Shown in pieces: positions 1 to 9,053 of a stretch of DNA of 64,000 bases. The stretch comes from Natronobacterium gregoryi SP2 (GTDB taxonomy: Archaea > Halobacteriota > Halobacteria > Halobacteriales > Natrialbaceae), in contig NC_019792.1 of assembly GCF_000230715.2 (NCBI RefSeq), forward strand, positions 2,728,001 through 2,792,000, given 5' to 3'. The number at the start of each line of letters is the position of its first letter. The stretch's first letter is position 1. Under the pieces are notes generated by a model. That model had not been told where the DNA came from. It was given only the letters and a program-made list of their open reading frames with translations, and did not search any database. The position numbers were made by a program, and so were the translations under genes.

Positions 1-865
1 ACGACGCGATCAGGTCCGGTCGCTCCTCGAGTTCGGCGTGGTTGAAGTAGAAGAACAGCGGCCGAGCGAGCGGGGAGTACTGGCCCTCTTCGATGTATTG
101 TTCTTCTGGCGGGTAGAACTCGCCGTCGGTCTCGCTCTCGACCGCGACGGTTTTCAGAGTCCCACCCTGTTCTTGGAGGCTTCTGAGGTGGCCGACGCCA
201 CCCCAGCCGAGGGCGTACTCGTTGTCCGCGACCGCGTCCCAGATCTCGTCGGTCTGGCTCGTCGGGGAGTAGTCGTCCCGAATGTCCCCCATTTCGCCGT
301 TGATGTTCTCGGTGAAGTAATCGAACGTGCCGGAGGCGGAGTCGCGTCCGTGGAGTGCGATGTCTTCGTCCGGCCACTCGTCACGAACGTCGCTCCACTG
401 TTGAACGTCGGATTCGAACTCCCAGATTTCCCGAAGCTCGTCCAGGGTGATCTGCTCACACCAGTCGTTGTCCTCGTTGACGCCGACCGCGAGCGTATCC
501 TGTCCAACCGTGTAGTGGCTGTACTCGACGTCGTTCCCGCCACAGAGATCGACCTCCTCGTCAGTGATTTCACGGCTCGCACTCTGGAACGCCGAGTTCG
601 CGCGGCAAAATTCCTGAAACCCAGCCCCGGTTCCCTCTGGTTCGACGTTCACGCCGACGCCGGAGAATTCCGCCTCGAAGTCCTCGGCGGCCACCTGTGT
701 GATCGGTGCCACGGTGTTGGAACCGGAGGCCTGGATCGTTCCAGAGAGTCCGTCTTCGTCTCCACCCATGCAACCGGCCAGTGCCAGTGCACCGACACTA
801 CCGATAGTGGCGATCGCCGATCGTCGACTCAGTCCGCTTCCTCGTACGTTCTGGCTTGGTGCCAT
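1..865 (-). CDS. pstS: Phosphate ABC transporter substrate-binding lipoprotein PstS (partial, C-terminus outside window)
   Basis: Binds phosphate outside the cell and hands it to the Pst permease. The gene starts with ATG at 865 and runs off the left edge, leaving about 288 codons. The N-terminus has a twin-arginine stretch (SRRS, residues 13-16), a short hydrophobic segment and a lipobox LALAGC with Cys32, so it should be a Tat-exported lipid-anchored protein. The mature part has the PstS-type SGSNTVAPI strand, a Cys-rich GFQEFC region and the GRDSASGTFDYF phosphate-loop segment near residue 175. Other pst genes are expected just left of the window. An AbrB-PhoU gene lies 0.8 kb to the right on the other strand, which fits phosphate control. 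Confidence 0.93.
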   Translation of the reverse strand, partial: MAPSQNVRGSGLSRRSAIATIGSVGALALAGCMGGDEDGLSGTIQASGSNTVAPITQVAAEDFEAEFSGVGVNVEPEGTGAGFQEFCRANSAFQSASREITDEEVDLCGGNDVEYSHYTVGQDTLAVGVNEDNDWCEQITLDELREIWEFESDVQQWSDVRDEWPDEDIALHGRDSASGTFDYFTENINGEMGDIRDDYSPTSQTDEIWDAVADNEYALGWGGVGHLRSLQEQGGTLKTVAVESETDGEFYPPEEQYIEEGQYSPLARPLFFYFNHAELEERPDLIAS

Positions 866-1062
866 CGACCGTTGTTTCCGAGGATTGGTATAAAAACCGT
901 GCTAATACCTATATATTCGATTTAGTAATTATATACTCACCTCGAGAGCCGTTCGTACCGGTACGGACGACTCTATAGCCGAACGTACGCCAGAAACGCG
1001 ACGACTGGTGAGCATGGCGAGTCCACGGTGCCTGGAAGATAGCGCTGGATGTCCTGTGTCCG
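866..1062. promoter_or_regulatory. pstS upstream region with TATA boxes
   Basis: Read on the minus strand, this AT-rich stretch holds a TATA-like TTTTTATA about 30 nt before the pstS ATG (near 887-895). Two further TATATA-like blocks lie at about 910-918 and 928-936. The spacing suggests a very short leader. Haloarchaeal pst promoters are known to respond to phosphate; that this one does is inference. Confidence 0.5.
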
Positions 1063-1422
1063 TTAGGACTCACGTGTCGCGTTGGCGCTCGAGAATCGGC
1101 CAAGTAGCAGCCCTGCGGCCACGTCGAAACAGCCGAAGGCGACTGCAAGCGTTGCAAACGCCACGGGATCGAGTCCCAGACCGATCCCGGAAAGCGCCTC
1201 TAAAAGCCCGATGAGGCCGACGGCGAGGACGCCGACCGAGCCCTGAAACGCATCGGTCCCATCATCGACGATCATCCAGATACCGCCACAAACGATTACG
1301 AGTACTGCGGCGAGCCAGAACGAAACAATCACGGTTGCTCCGGCGAGAAGCACACCGCCGGCAACGACTCCCACACCCGACATTCGTAGCCGCATCGGCC
1401 CGGTCGAAGACTCCTCAGCCAT
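1063..1422 (-). CDS. Small four-helix membrane protein, function unknown
   Basis: Encodes 119 residues starting with ATG at 1422. Four hydrophobic segments are visible (about 15-35, 37-57, 64-83 and 88-108), joined by short loops, with a charged N-terminus and an RES tail. No catalytic motif is seen. It lies between pstS and the PhoU-like gene, transcribed toward pstS, with a TATTTATT box near 1440-1447 just upstream. The position suggests, but does not prove, a link to phosphate uptake. I do not recognise the family. Confidence 0.7.
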   Translation of the reverse strand: MAEESSTGPMRLRMSGVGVVAGGVLLAGATVIVSFWLAAVLVIVCGGIWMIVDDGTDAFQGSVGVLAVGLIGLLEALSGIGLGLDPVAFATLAVAFGCFDVAAGLLLGRFSSANATRES

Positions 1423-1467
1423 ACACCAGCATCCGACCGAATAAATAAAACGGTTCCCTTCCCGAAC

Positions 1468-1479
1468 AGCTATATAGCT
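1468..1479. promoter_or_regulatory. 12-bp perfect palindrome AGCTATATAGCT
   Basis: A perfect 12-bp palindrome in the divergent spacer between the small membrane protein (minus) and the AbrB-PhoU gene (plus). It lies about 45 bp upstream of the minus-strand ATG. It could be an operator, or simply AT-rich promoter DNA. Confidence 0.35.
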
Positions 1480-1582
1480 ATATCAAATTCGCAATAGTGG
1501 TCGGGATATTCATAGGCAGATAGGTTCCGATACGTGCAGATACAGTCGACCATCAATCCCTCTAAAGCCATATATTGACCAT

Positions 1583-1608
1583 CTCTATAGATAGAGGTAA
1601 ATTTATAG
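1583..1608 (+). promoter_or_regulatory. Inverted repeat plus TATA box of the AbrB-PhoU gene
   Basis: CTCTAT-AG-ATAGAG (1583-1596) is a 6+6 bp inverted repeat touching an AT-rich TATA box (AAATTTATAG, 1599-1608). The TATA box lies 24 nt before the ATG at 1632, so the transcript is probably leaderless. A dimeric protein bound here would cover the TFB/TBP site, so this is a good repressor-operator candidate. Autoregulation by the AbrB domain is a guess. Confidence 0.5.
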
Positions 1609-1631
1609 TCTTTCTATCGGCAACTCGTACC

Positions 1632-2627
1632 ATGGAGACGCGGAAAGTCCAGGTGACCGGCGGCTCGACGTACACCGTTTCGCTTCCGAAGACGTGGGCG
1701 ACCGAAAACGACGTTACCAGCGGCGATACTGTCGAACTGTACGCCGACGACGAGACGCTCCTCGTAACACCCCGAACCGACACCGACCACCAGGAGGGGA
1801 CACTCGAGGTGTCGACCCTCGAGGACGCGGAACTCGTTCGAGCGGTCTTTACGATGTACGTCAGCGGGTTCGACGTCATCCGACTCGAGGCGAGTCGCCT
1901 CACGACCGACCAGCGGCGGGTGATCCGCAGTGCCATACAGGGTCTCGTCGGCGTCGAAGTCGTCGAGGAAGGAGCTGACCACGTCGTCGTCCAGGATCTG
2001 CTCGATTCCGCGGAACTCTCGATCGTCAACGCCGTCACCCGGATGCGGCTGATCGCGACCGCGATGCTCGAAGATGCGGTCACGGCGTTGGTAGAGAACG
2101 ACGACGACATCGCCCGAGACGTCATCGACCGGGACGACGATATCGATCGCCTGTGGCTCGTCGTCTCCCGGATATTCCGTGCGACGCTCCGATCACCCGG
2201 TGCCACGGAAGAACTCGGCGTGTCCCAAGAGGACTGTTTCGACTACCACTCGAGCGCCCGCCAACTCGAGCGGATCGCCGACCACGCGGTCAAGATCAGC
2301 CAACTGGCGCTCAAACTCGACGCTATCCCGGCAGACGTCGCAGACGCACTGGGAGAACTACACGAATCGACGACAGACATTCTCGAGACCGCCATGGACG
2401 CGCTGTTTGTCGAGGACAGCGACGAGGCGACCGAACTGAGCCACGATGTCCTCGAGTCAGTGCGCGGAATCGACGGACACACGCGCCGTATCGACGACCT
2501 GCTGCGAGAGCTCGACTCCGTGCAGGCACAGTCGCTCGGGCTCGTCCTCGACTCGCTCTCCCGGAGCGCGGACTACGGCGGCAACGTCGCCGAGACGGCG
2601 CTCCAGAACGCCACACCGAGTCCCTGA
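1632..2627 (+). CDS. AbrB-PhoU domain phosphate-signalling regulator
   Basis: Encodes 331 residues. Residues 1-50 form a SpoVT/AbrB-like DNA-binding fold (GGSTYTVSLPKTWA). The rest is all-helical, with PhoU-type helices (ExDDDIDRLW, RQLERIADHAVKIS). Bacterial PhoU links Pst transport to signalling; haloarchaeal AbrB-PhoU fusions are thought to repress phosphate genes. The ATG at 1632 is chosen over upstream in-frame starts because it begins the AbrB domain and has a TATA box 24 nt upstream. A family-1 palindromic repeat begins directly after the TGA. Divergent from the membrane protein/pstS pair. Confidence 0.88.
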   Translation: METRKVQVTGGSTYTVSLPKTWATENDVTSGDTVELYADDETLLVTPRTDTDHQEGTLEVSTLEDAELVRAVFTMYVSGFDVIRLEASRLTTDQRRVIRSAIQGLVGVEVVEEGADHVVVQDLLDSAELSIVNAVTRMRLIATAMLEDAVTALVENDDDIARDVIDRDDDIDRLWLVVSRIFRATLRSPGATEELGVSQEDCFDYHSSARQLERIADHAVKISQLALKLDAIPADVADALGELHESTTDILETAMDALFVEDSDEATELSHDVLESVRGIDGHTRRIDDLLRELDSVQAQSLGLVLDSLSRSADYGGNVAETALQNATPSP

Positions 2628-2705
2628 TACGGACTGCTGTCACGATGTCTCGGCGCGACCACAGGAGCGCTCGCGGTCGCGCCGGCACTGACTGATAGGG
2701 AGTAT
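2628..2705 (+). repeat. Family-1 palindromic element, copy A
   Basis: Starts TACGGACTGCTGT immediately after the TGA of the PhoU-like gene. It contains the GC-rich inner stem GCGACC...GGTCGC, then GGCACTGACTGATA. The right terminus is degenerate (GGGAGTA instead of CAGCAAACCGTA). Compare copies at 32887, 36485, 43275 and 55149. Confidence 0.75.
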
Positions 2706-2794
2706 CGTCGGAGTTCATAGTTTTCCCGTGACGAACCACGACACAGCATCGAAGGACGGGCTTTGAAACCTCCGGTTGGCTACGATAATCCCTA

Positions 2795-2809
2795 TGACAG
2801 CAAACCGTA
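2795..2809 (+). repeat. Family-1 element, isolated right end
   Basis: TGACAGCAAACCGTA matches the right terminus of the intact family-1 copies exactly, but no left half is adjacent. It may be the displaced end of copy A or a solo relic. Confidence 0.55.
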
Positions 2810-2851
2810 TGACACACCGACGTTTTGCGGCTGGCCGTGATACAACCTGCT

Positions 2852-3331
2852 ATGCCGACCTACGAACGCCGAACGACAGTTCAGGCTTCGCTCGAGGACG
2901 TCTGGGACTTTCACTCGCGAACCGCGGGACTCGAGGAACTCACCCCGGACTGGATGCACCTTCGGATCGAGGCCGTAATGGGGTCCGACGGCGAGGCCGA
3001 CCCCGACGTTCTCGAGGAGGAAGCAGAAGTCGCCATGTCGATCCGTCCGTTCGGCGTCGGGCCCCGGCAGCACTGGACGTCCGTCATCACGGACCGCGAC
3101 CGGGACGACGGGACCGCGTACTTCCGCGACGAAATGGTCCACGGACCCTTCGATCGCTGGGTGCACACTCACGCTTTCTACGCCGACGGCGACCAGACAG
3201 TTCTCCGGGATCGCGTCGAGTACGACCTCCCGCTGGGGCCGCTGGGAGACGCCGCGTCGCCGTTCTCGTCACTCGGATTCGAGGCTATGTTCCGCGACCG
3301 ACACCGCAGGACGAAGGAGCGACTCGAGTAA
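2852..3331 (+). CDS. SRPBCC (START/polyketide-cyclase-like) domain protein
   Basis: Encodes 159 residues of the SRPBCC helix-grip fold. It opens with the typical YERRTTVQASLEDVWDFHS strand-helix. The central strands carry WTSVITDRD and YFRDEMVHGPFDRWVHTH, and a long C-terminal helix starts at SPFSSLGFEAMF. The family binds hydrophobic ligands; the ligand here is unknown. ATG 2852 is preferred over an upstream in-frame start at 2825 because the domain begins there. The next gene, an EamA transporter, follows 48 nt later on the same strand. Confidence 0.8.
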   Translation: MPTYERRTTVQASLEDVWDFHSRTAGLEELTPDWMHLRIEAVMGSDGEADPDVLEEEAEVAMSIRPFGVGPRQHWTSVITDRDRDDGTAYFRDEMVHGPFDRWVHTHAFYADGDQTVLRDRVEYDLPLGPLGDAASPFSSLGFEAMFRDRHRRTKERLE

Positions 3332-3379
3332 CGCGTTCCGGAACACGTTTGCCCGTTCGCTCGAGTGTTCCAGTAACGC

Positions 3380-4336
3380 GTGCGACCCGACTTCGAGACG
3401 GAGACGACACCGTACGTCGCGCTCGTCTTTGCGATCTTTGCGGCGAGTACGAGCGCCATTCTCGTTCGTTGGAGTCAGGCCCCGAGTTCGGTGGCGGCGT
3501 TCTACCGCGTCCTCTTTACGACGGCGCTCGTCGCGCCCGTCGCCGTCCTTCGGTACCGCGAGGAGTTCGCCCGCCTCTCGAGTCGTGATGTCGTCGTCGC
3601 CATCGCCGCGGGAGTCGCGCTCGCGGTTCACTTCGCGGCCTGGTTCGAGAGCCTGAACCACACGAGCGTCGCGGCGAGCGTGACGCTGGTCCAGACCCAG
3701 CCGATCTTCGTCGCACTCGGTGCCACGCTCTTGCTCGGCGAGCGAGTGTCCGCCGAAACGGTCGCCGGCATCGCCGTTGCGATCGTCGGTGCCACTGCGA
3801 TGTCGTTCGGCGACGCGGGCCAGGCACCGCTGTCGGACGCGACGACGTACGGCAACGCGCTCGCGTTGCTTGGCGCGGTGACCGTCGCGGGCTACGTGCT
3901 CGCCGGCCGGTCGATCCGACAACGCGTCTCCCTGTTTCCCTACGTTACCGTCGTCTACACGGCCTGTGTGGTGGCACTCGGCGTCCTCGTCACCGCTCAG
4001 GGTCACGGGTTCGTCGCCTACCCGGCCCGCGAGTGGCTGCTCTTCCTGGGGATGGCCGTCGGCCCAGGCGTCTTCGGCCACACCGTCGTCAACTGGGTGT
4101 TGAAACACCTCGAGTCGGTCGTGGTCAGTGTCTCCTGGCTCGGCGAGCCCGTGGGTGCAACGTTGCTCGCGCTGGTCTTGCTCGCCGAGGTGCCCGATGC
4201 GATCACCGTCGCCGGTGGATTCGTGGTGCTCGCGGGAATTTACGTGACGACGATCGAACGCGAGCGGCGAAACGGGGTCGACACGGAGCACGCCGACCTC
4301 GAGGTCGACCCTGAAGAATCCAGTACCGAGGGCTAG
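3380..4336 (+). CDS. EamA/DMT-family transporter
   Basis: Encodes 318 residues starting with GTG at 3380. About ten hydrophobic helices form two homologous EamA halves (roughly residues 10-145 and 155-290). Typical repeats are visible, such as FAASTSAILVRWSQ in helix 1, EPxGATLLALVLLAE in the second half, and the tandem ...LGERVSAETVAGIAVAIVG. The family exports small metabolites; the substrate is not predictable. The C-terminal tail (ERRNGVDTEHADLE) is acidic and cytoplasmic. Its stop overlaps the convergent udk stop by 4 bp. Confidence 0.87.
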   Translation: MRPDFETETTPYVALVFAIFAASTSAILVRWSQAPSSVAAFYRVLFTTALVAPVAVLRYREEFARLSSRDVVVAIAAGVALAVHFAAWFESLNHTSVAASVTLVQTQPIFVALGATLLLGERVSAETVAGIAVAIVGATAMSFGDAGQAPLSDATTYGNALALLGAVTVAGYVLAGRSIRQRVSLFPYVTVVYTACVVALGVLVTAQGHGFVAYPAREWLLFLGMAVGPGVFGHTVVNWVLKHLESVVVSVSWLGEPVGATLLALVLLAEVPDAITVAGGFVVLAGIYVTTIERERRNGVDTEHADLEVDPEESSTEG

Positions 4337-5022
4337 CGAGTCGCCGAACTGTCGACGACCGAGCCGTCGTCCCGGGTCCGGCCGAGAGCGCCGGGGTCTT
4401 CCCGATCGTCGTCGAGTTCGGACTCGACTTTCTCGATCAGAAGCGCCAGCGCAGAGCGGTTCGCACCCTCCGGAATGATTACGTCGGCTTCCTTCTTCGT
4501 CGGTTCGACGAACTGCTCGTGCATCGGCTTGACCGTCTCGAGGTACTGGTCGATGACTTCCTCGAGATCACGGCCGCGGTCGACGACGTCGCGGTCGATT
4601 CGACGCAGGATGCGGACGTCGGCGTCGGTCAACACGTAGATCCGCAGATCGAGCATGTCGAGGATCTCCTCGTCGTACAGCGAGAAGATGCCCTCGAGGA
4701 CGATCACGTCCGTCGGCTCGACGGGCACGCGTTCGTCCTTGCGATTGTGGGCCTCGAAGTCGTACTGGGGCATCTCGATCGACTGCCCCAGCAACAGCGT
4801 CTCGAGGTGCTCCCGCAGCAGTTCCCACTCGAACGCGGACGGATGGTCGTAGTTGACCGACTCGCGTTCCTCGTACTCGAGGTGTGAGAGGTCCTCGTAG
4901 TAGTTGTCCAGCGGAATGCGCGTGACTGGTTCGCCCACTGCCTCGGCGAGTCGCCGCGCGACGGTGGTCTTCCCGGCCCCCGTCCCCCCGGCGATCCCGA
5001 TGACGAACGACGGGATATTCAT
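4333..5022 (-). CDS. udk: Uridine kinase
   Basis: Phosphorylates uridine/cytidine to UMP/CMP in pyrimidine salvage. The 229-residue protein starts MNIPSFVIGIAGGTGAGKTT. Its Walker A GGTGAGKTT is at about residues 12-20. It also has LDNYYEDLSH (substrate loop), YDHPSAFEW and the LEGIFSLYDE Walker-B-like strand, all family hallmarks. ATG 5022 is chosen because the P-loop normally starts 10-15 residues in; a longer frame begins at 5097 but adds an unrelated leader. The acidic C-terminal tail is typical of halophiles. Confidence 0.92.
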   Translation of the reverse strand: MNIPSFVIGIAGGTGAGKTTVARRLAEAVGEPVTRIPLDNYYEDLSHLEYEERESVNYDHPSAFEWELLREHLETLLLGQSIEMPQYDFEAHNRKDERVPVEPTDVIVLEGIFSLYDEEILDMLDLRIYVLTDADVRILRRIDRDVVDRGRDLEEVIDQYLETVKPMHEQFVEPTKKEADVIIPEGANRSALALLIEKVESELDDDREDPGALGRTRDDGSVVDSSATR

Positions 5023-5111
5023 CACTCGAGGCTGGGTGCCGTCCGTAATCAAATCCCTGATACGGATCGAGCAGACGCTGGCTTCTTTACGATCCACCCA
5101 GCAGAACCGGT

Positions 5112-5786
5112 ATGCACGTCGTCGTCAACGCCGCCACGAGCGCGGACGGCAAACTCTCCTCGAGACGCCGCGAACAGATCGCGATCAGCGGCGAAGACGA
5201 TTTCGACCGAGTGGACAGATTGCGGGCCGACAGCGACGCCGTCGTCGTCGGCGTCGGCACCGTCCTCGCGGACGACCCCCGTCTCACCGTCAAAGACGCC
5301 GAACGCAGAGACCGGCGACTCGAGGACGGCAATCCCGGGAATCCCGCTCGAGTCGTCGTCGACTCGAAGGCCCGGACGCCGCTGGACGCAGATATCGTCG
5401 ACGACGCGGCGACGACCTACGTCTGCGTGAGCGAGGCCGCGCCGGTCGACCGTCGAATGGCACTGGCCGACCAGTCCGACACTGAACTCGTGACCGCGGG
5501 CGAGGATCGGGTCGACCTCCTGCGGGCGTTCGCGGCGTTGCAAGAAGACGGCCTCGAGCGAGTCATGGTCGAGGGCGGGGGCGAACTCATCTTCTCGCTG
5601 TTCGAGGTCGGCCTGGTCGACGAACTTCGAGTCTTCGTGGGGCCGACCGTGATCGGCGGCCGCGACGCACCGACGCTGGCCGACGGCGAGGGGTTCGTCG
5701 AAGACTTTCCGACGCTCGACCTCGAGGGCGTCGAGCGAATCGGCGACGGCGTCTTGCTGACCTGGACGGCAACTACTGGGGAGTGA
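5112..5786 (+). CDS. arfC: 2,5-diamino-6-ribosylamino-pyrimidinone 5'-phosphate reductase (RibD C-terminal-like)
   Basis: Reduces the ribosylamino-pyrimidine intermediate to the ribitylamino form in the archaeal riboflavin/F420 pathway, using NAD(P)H. The 224 residues are one RibD_C/DHFR-like domain. The start is VNAATSADGKLSS, followed by DSDAVVVGVGTVLADDPRLTV, then VMVEGGGELIFSLFEVGLVDELRVF (split here as motif regions) and the PTVIGG turn. There is no deaminase domain, as usual in archaea. It is divergent from udk with a 90-nt spacer. Confidence 0.88.
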   Translation: MHVVVNAATSADGKLSSRRREQIAISGEDDFDRVDRLRADSDAVVVGVGTVLADDPRLTVKDAERRDRRLEDGNPGNPARVVVDSKARTPLDADIVDDAATTYVCVSEAAPVDRRMALADQSDTELVTAGEDRVDLLRAFAALQEDGLERVMVEGGGELIFSLFEVGLVDELRVFVGPTVIGGRDAPTLADGEGFVEDFPTLDLEGVERIGDGVLLTWTATTGE

Positions 5787-5896
5787 GACGGTGTCAGGGT
5801 GGAAAAGACGGCCAGTAGCTGTATGATTTAACAGAGCCGTTCAAAGAGAGACGTGAACCCGTCACATCTTTCCTCTCGTGGCCCGTCCAGTCACGT

Positions 5897-6433
5897 ATGG
5901 ACCGTGCGACATTCGGTGGCGGCTGTTTCTGGTGTGTCGAGGCGGCCGTCGAAGAACTCGAGGGCGTCGAATCTGTCACCTCCGGCTACGCGGGCGGCCA
6001 CGCGGAGGACCCAACGTACGAGGAGGTCTGTACTGGAAAAACGGGCCACACCGAGGTCGTCCAACTCGAGTACGACCCCGACGTCGTGGTCTTCGAGGAC
6101 CTGCTCGAGGTCTTCTTTACGATTCACGATCCGACGACGAAAGACCGCGAGGGGCCAGACGTCGGCTCGCAGTACCGATCGGCGATCTACGCCCACGACG
6201 ACGAGCAACTCGAGACAGCCCGGAAATTCGCCGAAGAACTCGAGGCCGAGGGGCTGTACGACGGGATCGTAACGGAGATCGAACCGCTCGATACGTTCTA
6301 CGAGGCCGCGGCGTATCACCAGAACTACTTCGAGAAGAACCCGAACGACGCCTACTGTACGATGCACGCGGCGCCGAAAGTCGAGAAAGTCCGCGAGAAA
6401 TTCGAGACGAAAGCGTCGGCAGCCGACGACTGA
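5897..6433 (+). CDS. msrA: Peptide methionine (S)-sulfoxide reductase MsrA
   Basis: Repairs methionine-S-sulfoxide in proteins. The 178-residue protein has the catalytic GGGCFWC motif with Cys10 at the N-terminus, then SGYAGG, the PTYEEVCTGKTGHTE block, the DPTTKDREGPDVGSQYRS segment and the C-terminal YHQNYFEKNP, so it is full length. There is no MsrB fusion. Convergent with the flavoprotein gene, with only 3 bp between stops. Confidence 0.96.
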   Translation: MDRATFGGGCFWCVEAAVEELEGVESVTSGYAGGHAEDPTYEEVCTGKTGHTEVVQLEYDPDVVVFEDLLEVFFTIHDPTTKDREGPDVGSQYRSAIYAHDDEQLETARKFAEELEAEGLYDGIVTEIEPLDTFYEAAAYHQNYFEKNPNDAYCTMHAAPKVEKVREKFETKASAADD

Positions 6434-6436
6434 CGT

Positions 6437-7861
6437 TCACTTCCCACGTAACTGCCCGCCGAGCACTTTCGCCGCGACCAGCACGGGGTCCCACGTCGTG
6501 TTGAACGGCGGTGCGTACGCGAGGTCGTAGTTCTCGAGGTCGAAAACCGTCGCATCCTCCTCGAGAGCGGCGACGATTGCGTGGCTGCGGTGGACCGCAC
6601 CTTCCCCGTACTCGCTGACGAGGCTTGCACCTAGCAGACGACTGGTCTCGCGGTCGGCTGTCAGGGTAACCGTCACGTCGCTGCCTTCGGGGTAGTAGCC
6701 GGCACGCGATTTCGCTGTGATCGTCTCGGTGACAGGCTCGAATCCAGCCGCTCGAGCGCGTTCGTGGTCGACGATTCCGGTCCGTGCGGCCTCGGCGTCG
6801 AAGGCTTTGACGGCGGCCGTCCCCGCTACGCCACCGCCTTCCGTCGGTGTTCCGGTGACGGTCTGGCCGACCGCGCGGCCGTGACGATTCGCGGTCAACG
6901 CCAGTGGAACGTAGGTCGGCTTCCCGGTGACGACGTGGGTCGCTTCGGCACAGTCGCCGGCCGCGTAGACATCCGGGACGTTCGTCTCGCGGTAGGCGTC
7001 GGTCGCGATCGCCCCGGTCGGTCCGCGTTCGATCCCTGCGTCTGCGGCGAGTTCGGTCCGTGGGCTGACGCCAGTTCCGAGCAGGACCATCTCGACCGGA
7101 ATCCGGGCTGTCGCGGTGACGACGGCGTCGACGGCGTCTCTGCTGCCCGACAGCTTCTGTACCTCGGCCTGGAGTCTGACGTCGACGCCCTGTTCGCGGA
7201 GGTGGTCGATAACGTGCTCGCTCGTCGCCTCGCTGAATCCTGCCAGCAGCCGGTCACCACGCTGGAACAGCGTCACCTCGAAGTCGTTCGCTGCCAGTGC
7301 CTCGGCCATCTCGATCCCGATGTACCCTCCGCCGACGACCGCGACGCGCCCGACACAGTCCTCGAGGTGCCGACAGGCAGGCCCACGATCGGGTTGCTGG
7401 AACGACGCGCTGCTGCGGGCTCGGGCGACGTACTCCCGAAGTTCGTTCCCGTCGCTCATCGACCCGAGTGTGTAGACGCCGTCCAGGTCGGTTCCCTCGA
7501 TTGGCGGGACGACGGCTTCGGCACCGGTCGCGACCAGCAGGTGATCGTAGGACTGAACGACCGCTGCAGCGTCGCTTTCGGCAGTCACCGTCCGTTCGTC
7601 GGGGTCGATTGCGACGACTTCGTGGCCGGTCCGCAGGTCGATGTCGCGTTCCTCGCGGAACGATTCGGGCGTCACCGAGACGAGCGACTCCAGCGACTGG
7701 ATCTCGCCTTTCACGTAGTAGGGGAGTCCGCAGGCCCCGTAGGAGACCCACTCTCCCCTCTCGAAGACGACGACCTCGAGGTTGGGGTCGTCGCGTTTCG
7801 CCTTGCTCGCCGCGGACATGCCTGCCGCGTCGCCACCGACGATCACGAACGTCTCGCTCAT
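6437..7861 (-). CDS. FAD/NAD(P)-dependent oxidoreductase, CoA-disulfide reductase/NADH oxidase type
   Basis: Encodes 474 residues. An N-terminal FAD Rossmann motif (VGGDAAGMSAASKA) is followed by the redox-cysteine segment SYGACGLPYYV, as in CoA-disulfide reductases. Then come an NAD-binding GGGYIGIEMAEAL motif, the second FAD loop VYAAGDCAE and a dimerisation domain. A Cys-containing insert (PACRHLEDC) before the NAD domain is unusual. ATG 7861 begins directly with the FAD strand. Likely roles are thiol-disulfide balance or NADH oxidation in the cytoplasm; the substrate is undecided. Divergent from the IMPDH/GMPR gene. Confidence 0.88.
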   Translation of the reverse strand: MSETFVIVGGDAAGMSAASKAKRDDPNLEVVVFERGEWVSYGACGLPYYVKGEIQSLESLVSVTPESFREERDIDLRTGHEVVAIDPDERTVTAESDAAAVVQSYDHLLVATGAEAVVPPIEGTDLDGVYTLGSMSDGNELREYVARARSSASFQQPDRGPACRHLEDCVGRVAVVGGGYIGIEMAEALAANDFEVTLFQRGDRLLAGFSEATSEHVIDHLREQGVDVRLQAEVQKLSGSRDAVDAVVTATARIPVEMVLLGTGVSPRTELAADAGIERGPTGAIATDAYRETNVPDVYAAGDCAEATHVVTGKPTYVPLALTANRHGRAVGQTVTGTPTEGGGVAGTAAVKAFDAEAARTGIVDHERARAAGFEPVTETITAKSRAGYYPEGSDVTVTLTADRETSRLLGASLVSEYGEGAVHRSHAIVAALEEDATVFDLENYDLAYAPPFNTTWDPVLVAAKVLGGQLRGK

Positions 7862-7973
7862 AGACACACGGACGATACGTGGGCCCGTAAATCGCGTCCC
7901 CGGCCGGTGAGCAGTGCGGTATCGCCACGAGGCAACGACTTTATTACTGCTCGGGCCCACCGTCTGACGGGTT

Positions 7974-9053
7974 ATGAACGACATACGGACGGGACTCAGT
8001 TACGGGGACGTGTTGCTGGTCCCACAGCGATCGTCCGTCGACAGCCGTAGCGATGTCGATCTATCGACACATCTCACGCCGAATCTCGAGCTCGAGACGC
8101 CGCTCGTCTCGGCCGCGATGGACACGGTCACGGAATCGGAACTCGCCATCGCGCTCGCCGAGGCCGGCGGCGTCGGGACGATCCACCGGTTCTTGACTAT
8201 CGAGGAACAGGCTGAGGAGGTTGCCGCCGTCACCGACGCTGGACAGCCAGTCACTGCTGCTGTCGGGATCAACGAGGACTACCTCGCGCGGACCGGGGCG
8301 TTGCTCGAGGCTGGCGCGACGGCGATCGTCGTCGACGTTGCACACGGCCACATGGAACGGACTCTCGAAGCGACCAAGGAACTTCGGTCGACGTTTCCCG
8401 ACATCAACCTGATCGTGGGGAACGTGGCGACGGCAGAAGGCGTCGAGGATCTCGCCGAGGCAGGAGCCGACTGCGTCAAGGTCGGCGTCGGCCCGGGCTC
8501 TCACTGTACGACGCGGAAAGTCGCCGGTGCTGGTGTGCCACAGTTGACGGCAGTCGACGACTGTGCCGACGTCGCTCGAGAACGTGGTGTCACTGTCGTC
8601 GCGGACGGCGGCATCCGGACCTCGGGAGATGCGGTGAAGGCGCTGATGGCCGGTGCGGATACCGTGATGCTCGGGAGCCTCTTTGCCGGAACGGCAGAGG
8701 CACCGAGCGAGATCATCGAACTCGATGGCGTTCGATACAAGCGCTCCCGTGGCATGGCTACGACGACGGCGGCGAGCGAACGGAACGACAAGGCAGAGAA
8801 CGTCCGCGCCGACGAGGGCGTCGAAGGGCTGACGCCGTACAAGGGGCTGGTCGAGGACGTTGCGGCGGAGTTCTGTGCTGGCATCCGGTCCGGGATCTCT
8901 TACTGTGGCGGCCACACGATTCCGGAGGCACGGGAAAACGCAGCGTTCATCCGCGTTGCAGCAAGCGCCAGGGAGCGAGAAGGCGCTCACACCGACGACG
9001 AGTGGGAAACCGTCAGTGTCGACAGCATGGACACCGCAACGGCCGACGACTGA
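7974..9053 (+). CDS. IMP dehydrogenase / GMP reductase family enzyme (short form without CBS domains)
   Basis: A 359-residue TIM-barrel enzyme of purine nucleotide interconversion. It has the [12 protein letters not shown] start, SAAMDTVTE, the phosphate/NAD loop and the catalytic-Cys loop GPGSHCTTR with AGVPQLTA. The flap reads [12 protein letters not shown], then RADEGVEG. There is no CBS pair between the halves. The short length and a flap without the IMPDH Arg-Tyr pair lean toward GMP reductase, while the active loop is IMPDH-like, so I leave the activity open. A half copy of the family-1 repeat starts right after the TGA. Confidence 0.85.
   Translation: MNDIRTGLSYGDVLLVPQRSSVDSRSDVDLSTHLTPNLELETPLVSAAMDTVTESELAIALAEAGGVGTIHRFLTIEEQAEEVAAVTDAGQPVTAAVGINEDYLARTGALLEAGATAIVVDVAHGHMERTLEATKELRSTFPDINLIVGNVATAEGVEDLAEAGADCVKVGVGPGSHCTTRKVAGAGVPQLTAVDDCADVARERGVTVVADGGIRTSGDAVKALMAGADTVMLGSLFAGTAEAPSEIIELDGVRYKRSRGMATTTAASERNDKAENVRADEGVEGLTPYKGLVEDVAAEFCAGIRSGISYCGGHTIPEARENAAFIRVAASAREREGAHTDDEWETVSVDSMDTATADD

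Noticed and set aside
38..925. Long plus-strand open frame over the pstS region
   Set aside because: It lies antisense to pstS, which has a clear lipobox, PstS motifs and normal codon bias. The plus frame is a GC-driven shadow.
6764..8050. 428-codon plus-strand frame opposite the flavoprotein gene
   Set aside because: Antisense to a gene with intact FAD and NAD motifs. No recognisable protein and wrong codon pattern.
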